DNA of 64,000 nucleotides. Source: Saccoglossus kowalevskii (taxonomy: Eukaryota > Hemichordata > Enteropneusta > Harrimaniidae). Every line of letters starts with the position of its first letter. The first letter of the stretch is position 1. The stretch covers positions 365,030-429,029 of the forward strand of contig NW_003131863.1 of NCBI RefSeq assembly GCF_000003605.2. The letters are read 5' to 3'. The notes below the pieces were generated by a model, which was not told the DNA's origin, made no database searches, and saw only the letters and a program-made list of their open reading frames with translations. The position numbers and the translations under genes were made by a program. Below, piece after piece: positions 59,741 to 64,000 of this stretch.

Positions 59741-60746
59741 GCTACAAGTCTAAATGTAATGCGGTAAAACTAAACTCTGGGGAAGGTGACTTTGGTGCAA
59801 TAATTTGTATAAATTATAACTAAGGTCAAATCGTATACGTCGACCATTGCTGGTGATGATAATTCGCCGTATTATTCATATCGATTCAGGTGTTTGGGAC
59901 ATGTTTTTAGCACGCCGTCCTAACGTGACAATTCTTGAGCTGTGTGCCCTGGCAAACGTACAGTTGAAATATTACCACAGTTATAACTAATACTATATAC
60001 TAATAACGTTTAATTATTTTATCCCATGGGAGAGCATAAACTCATTCTACCACGTACCACCATTGGCTCATGAACCTAATGGTCGGCGCAATGCGGCTAT
60101 TAAAATTCATTGATTCCATTATTAGCATTCTCATTTATTTAACATGGTTATCGTGGACTGAATGTTCTGTTATATGCAGTTAACATTTAATATGTGTTAA
60201 GTTCATACAATGAACAATATATGTTGCAGTAATCGCCGCAAAACGCGAGATTATTGTTACAATTATCGTATCAACTGTACATTCCTTGTGACGTTGATGT
60301 ATCGGGTCTATTGATGATAATGATTGCTGTGGTTAAAGTGTTAAAGGTATATGACCTCTGTAATATGACATGTCTCAAATAGTCTCAGTGACTGTATTGA
60401 ATTCGTGATTGAAATATGGATAAGATCGACGCATACCGATGTATTATGTTCGGCTCACAGTTTCTTTGAACACGATTGTAGTGTGTTCAACACGCGTCGA
60501 TGAGTTTACCGTTTTTCGTCCACGGCCTCGCGTATGCCCTTATACATACACTCGTCACATGCTGTATTATGTTGACAGATCGAGTTCCAATTAACAAATA
60601 TGTTTTGAAGTGGCCATATTGCGTTGACATACTGAATCTCGGTGCTAATAGTTCAGTGGTTCAGTTGATTGTGTCCTTCCATGCAAATTATCTGCGCTCT
60701 GGTCGTCTCGCCTCGCTCTGGTTGTCGCTGTCATGACCGGTGCTTT
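59741..60746. other. Unique non-coding DNA
   Basis: No gene or repeat was recognised. Confidence 0.5.
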
Positions 60747-60854
60747 GACAGTCGCGGTAATAGCAGACGCTCTCACTGTCGAGAGAATAGCAGACTATAT
60801 GGTAGTTGCGGTAATATCAAACGTTCTGATAGTTGTGGGAGTAGCAGGCGTTCT
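60747..60854. repeat. Degenerate 27-bp tandem array, four units
   Basis: The units are 60747-60773, 60774-60800, 60801-60827 and 60828-60854. They share the pattern (GA)NAGTNGNGGTAATANCANACGNTCT at many positions. In one plus frame the units read DSRGNSRRS, HCRENSRLY, GSCGNIKRS and DSCGSSRRS. The period is a codon multiple and all four units remain open. The enclosing 70-codon frame (60669-60881) has no other support, so I call a decayed minisatellite and not a gene. Confidence 0.7.
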
Positions 60855-61438
60855 TGTAATCTGATTATTTCTCGGGATTAATCACACCTATATGCAAACT
60901 ATGTTTCTATGACCATGTTGCCACACAACCATAAATTATCATGCGTTTTAACAATGTAGACCCAATGTTTGTCGTTTTGTTTCAGGAAACAACCTAAATT
61001 TCTCAGGGAATAATTTAAATATGTCGAGCATTTTCAAATCTGAATCTACCTGGACATGGTGTCTGACATCAAATGTGTATTGAATAGCATAATGACCTAA
61101 CTTCCGTTGTATTCCCATTAATATGCAACACCACGCATAATGCCGTTTCATCCCGTAATGCTCGCGTGCCTTCATCTGTATCCATAAACCCCACACACGC
61201 TATTATACCGGATAATCAGTATCTACTAATTATTGGCGAGTGTCTGTGACGTAAGGTGTAATGCCATCAATATTAACGCCGGTACATTCGCACGTCATTC
61301 TGTGGTAACGGGGCTCGTTGAAGTACGGTTGATAAACACCGCATTGAGGCAATTATATTCAGGCGTTTCAGCCGTCGTATATTGCAACTTAATTGCATTC
61401 TCACCCTAGACAGCTAGGTGCGTGGTAATTTTGTCTCC
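60855..61438. other. Unique non-coding DNA
   Basis: No gene or repeat was recognised. Confidence 0.5.
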
Positions 61439-61481
61439 AATTAAGGTGTAATATCACCACATGTGATATTACACCTCAATT
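61439..61481. repeat. Sharp hairpin with perfect 14-bp stem
   Basis: AGGTGTAATATCAC (61444-61457) pairs exactly with 61463-61476 around a 5-nt loop. The stem continues outward past one mismatch for about four more pairs (AATT and AATT). A cruciform, a small foldback relic or a short RNA stem are all possible. Confidence 0.8.
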
Positions 61482-63434
61482 CACATCGCCACTCATGGTA
61501 TACTTATATTTATTACTAGTGGTAGTCTTGAGGTATATTGCCGCATCACAGGCAAGCACGTGGGCTAATTTAAGCAATTATCAGAAACATTTCGTCGTAC
61601 TTAAAATTTACAAAGACATGATGAGCGCATGTATCTCCGAAGATTATCAGTTGTTTTTGACATGGCAACCAAACATATGAAAAATTATATTCTCCTGGAT
61701 TTTGAATTCTTAAAAAATTATTTGTATACCCGCAATGTCCATGTCAATCGTATCCCGAAGTAGTCAGTTCAGTTGATTGTTGGATTTCATACCATTTCAT
61801 GAATTATTACCAATTAGGATTCCTTTTTAGTGCGTGAGAACAAAATATTATTAATTCTGATCGAAATAACGGGCGATTCAACCAAAGGTTGAAGAGATTT
61901 AAACGATATAAAGGCGGCAGGTGCGCGATGTAATTGCTATAGCGCCTGGGTTTCCATTCAGCAACTTACCGCAGGATTGTAATCACTATATCCACCACGT
62001 GCCTTATACCCAGTGGCGGCATGTACAGATGTAGATTATCTTGTAATGTACGCATATTAGCGTGAATGCCTTGGCCAGGTCGAATATCGAACAGTTTTTT
62101 TCCCGTGTCAATAAAGCGAAACGCCTCTGCTGTTTTTATCCGAGATTATGGGGTGGTACCTAGGATACGAACGATTGCTTCAAGTCACGTAAGCAGCACG
62201 AAATCCCAAAATGAATCTAAATGGGAATCATGTATGAAAAACAACGAGGTGTGTCGGAGATGAAGTTCACGCAATAACACTTGTATTTCATGACAATTCT
62301 GCTATTGAAATGTGTCAGTGTATCGAGTGCCCTCTTCAATATTTAATAACCGACAGCGCAGTGGTTGTTGCGCTTGACCTACGACGGTTTTGTCACGAGC
62401 CTAGCCTTTGATTGGACATCAAAAAAAGGTCGACTCCTATTCCGTAAACGATGCGTAATACATCAACCTGTCCTGATTCAGAACGTCGCCGACTCTATGT
62501 GGAAGTCAAAGCACCGTGACTGCGATTCATTTGCTAACAGATGAGACTTTGATGATCCTAAATGAAAGATGTAATAAAGTAAACCACATTATGAGTTATA
62601 ATAAACGTTTGCAGTACAGTATTCGTTAGATGAAAATTCAAAAACACTTATACGCATGTGCATTGATTGTAATTGTACGTACCAAAATAATAGTGCACAT
62701 GCGTATTGGAGAATTTCATTGGTTCATAGAACGAATACTCAGATGTGTACTAACAAGAACAACGTAATCGCGTTATCAGAGTCCAATGTATTCATCAACA
62801 TGCAGTATCAAACAACAATATTTACTAAGTTGGTCGATCCGTAAATGCTTAGATGTGAAAACTGTATAAACATTATACATTGTATGTACCTGTGCATGCC
62901 TGTAAAACAAGACACAGTAGACGGTCGTGTACTTGTGGACCACCATTTGTTAAAGATAGAGAGACAACTGATACCTAATTTCATAATTAGATAAATCGAT
63001 ATTGACAAATCTAAAAACAAAACAAAGGACCGGTAAACAATCCCATAGCTAACAACAACAACTGAAAAGTATAGTACTTTACAATATGTGGTAAAATCAG
63101 TGAGAGAGATTTGTTAAAAAATAAAGAATATATTGAATGTTATACAGAATAGTTCACGACTGCAATTATGCTCAGGGTAAATGTGAAAGACAAATAAATT
63201 CCAACATCGGAAACCCCGGACCTCTTCAAATGTCGCACACAAAGCAGCGCAATATCTGGGAGAACGAGAATTACCGATAGTAACTTGCCAGGAGAATAAT
63301 AATAATAACAACAATAAAATCCGACCAAACACATAACAGCCATGCACAGGATAATCGATTTTCTCCGTTCGCAAAAAAAAAATCGTGTTTGGAGAACACT
63401 GATATTAGCGCAGCTAAGTAAAACATATTTCTAT
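61482..63434. other. Unique non-coding DNA
   Basis: No gene or repeat was recognised. A short (AAT)n-like tract lies near 63296-63310. Confidence 0.5.
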
Positions 63435-63589
63435 TTAAAGCTAGAGAGTCGTCACCTGCGCGTGCGTCAGGCGGCCATAGCGTGTCATTGTTTACAAACA
63501 TGAGCCTTGGGTTTTTATTTGCGTGTGTTGTTATCGTCGGTTGGGATTCAGTTTCCGCGCGTGCGCAGGTGACGACCCTCCCGCTTTAA
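63435..63589. mobile_element. TTAA MITE family T1, copy 3
   Basis: It starts TTAAAGCTAGAGAGTCGTCA and ends GACGACCCTCCCGCTTTAA. The interior has GCCATAGCGTGTCATTGTTT, ACAAACATGAGCC, GCGTGTGTTGTTATCGTCGG and TTGGGATTCAG, in the same order and orientation as 10351-10515. TTAA is intact at both edges. At 155 bp it is somewhat shorter than copy 1. Confidence 0.88.
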
Positions 63590-64000
63590 TATAGGATGAA
63601 TACGTGCTTAACGCTTCTAAATATAGATCACGTTCAAACGTCACGTGAAAAGCGCTGATGGTACACCCAGGATTATCGACTAGACCCGCACACATCATCT
63701 TCTCAATACAATACAATGCAGTAAATGTTCTTACACGCACTTCGGAAGTTGAATAACACTACTGTGTAACGTTGTTTCAACACATTACATACGTTACGTG
63801 ACGAACGTCACAGAGCTAGGCGCGATGATGGAATAATCGCGTGTTCAATTCCGAGGGGAGTGGGATAATCAGACAACACAGCGTGTCAGCACTTTTTTGG
63901 TGAAATTAAAAACTATAAACTGAAGTATAACATTGCTCACAGTATGCACGGATAACAAGTGTGACAGCTGCTATCGTATTTAACATAACTAATAATTTCG
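63590..64000. other. Unique non-coding DNA
   Basis: No gene or repeat was recognised. Confidence 0.5.

Noticed and set aside
1-64000. CRISPR arrays, operons, ribosome binding sites or other bacterial features
   Set aside because: Gene density, repeat content and Pol III-type sequences indicate a eukaryotic nuclear genome. No array of regular direct repeats with unique spacers is present.

Overview
The window is AT-rich, non-coding eukaryotic DNA from a draft assembly, with one run of Ns at 50949-51735. Single-copy sequence is interspersed with short palindromic (foldback) elements, microsatellites, minisatellites and tRNA-like sequence with Pol III boxes. There is no operon-like packing and no intact long reading frame. 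The one recognisable coding relic belongs to a multicopy protein family that I associate from memory with invertebrate genomes. I therefore read this as an intergenic desert or a very large intron of an animal, probably a marine invertebrate. I cannot name the phylum.

Layout. 1-10 kb: mostly unique DNA with a higher-order minisatellite (3688-4041), a 169-bp TTAA-ended palindromic element (5584-5752), a foldback at 6757-6884 and the first copy of a ~310-bp dispersed repeat (8611-8930). 10-19 kb: a ~165-bp TTAA element (10351-10515), a minus-strand tRNA-like sequence (11041-11115), two related foldbacks in opposite orientation (13452-13646 and 14456-14587), a diverged repeat built of ~180-nt modules (15618-16870) and the second ~310-bp copy (18542-18850). 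19-25.8 kb: nothing recognisable. 25.8-29.1 kb: a decayed plus-strand copy of a large protein with a cysteine-rich tail, carrying a tRNA-like insert at 26348-26445. 30-38 kb: another module dimer (30425-30790), a terminal-inverted-repeat element (31416-31612), a recent 91-bp tandem duplication, a 25-bp minisatellite and several foldbacks. 38-50 kb: mainly unique DNA, the best copy of the ATGGCCGCC foldback family (44690-44940), a weak promoter-like stretch with a consensus splice donor (46500-46800) and stacked TTAA elements (49383-49599). 51-64 kb: the assembly gap with palindromic DNA beside it, a (TG)n tract, a degenerate 27-bp array (60747-60854), a sharp hairpin (61439-61481) and a third full TTAA element (63435-63589).

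No set of host genes acting together is visible. The content is mobile-element history plus anonymous DNA. The most informative items are the relic protein copy with its nested Pol III element, the TTAA element family with four copies, and the foldback families. All family assignments rest on reading and memory; no database search was run.
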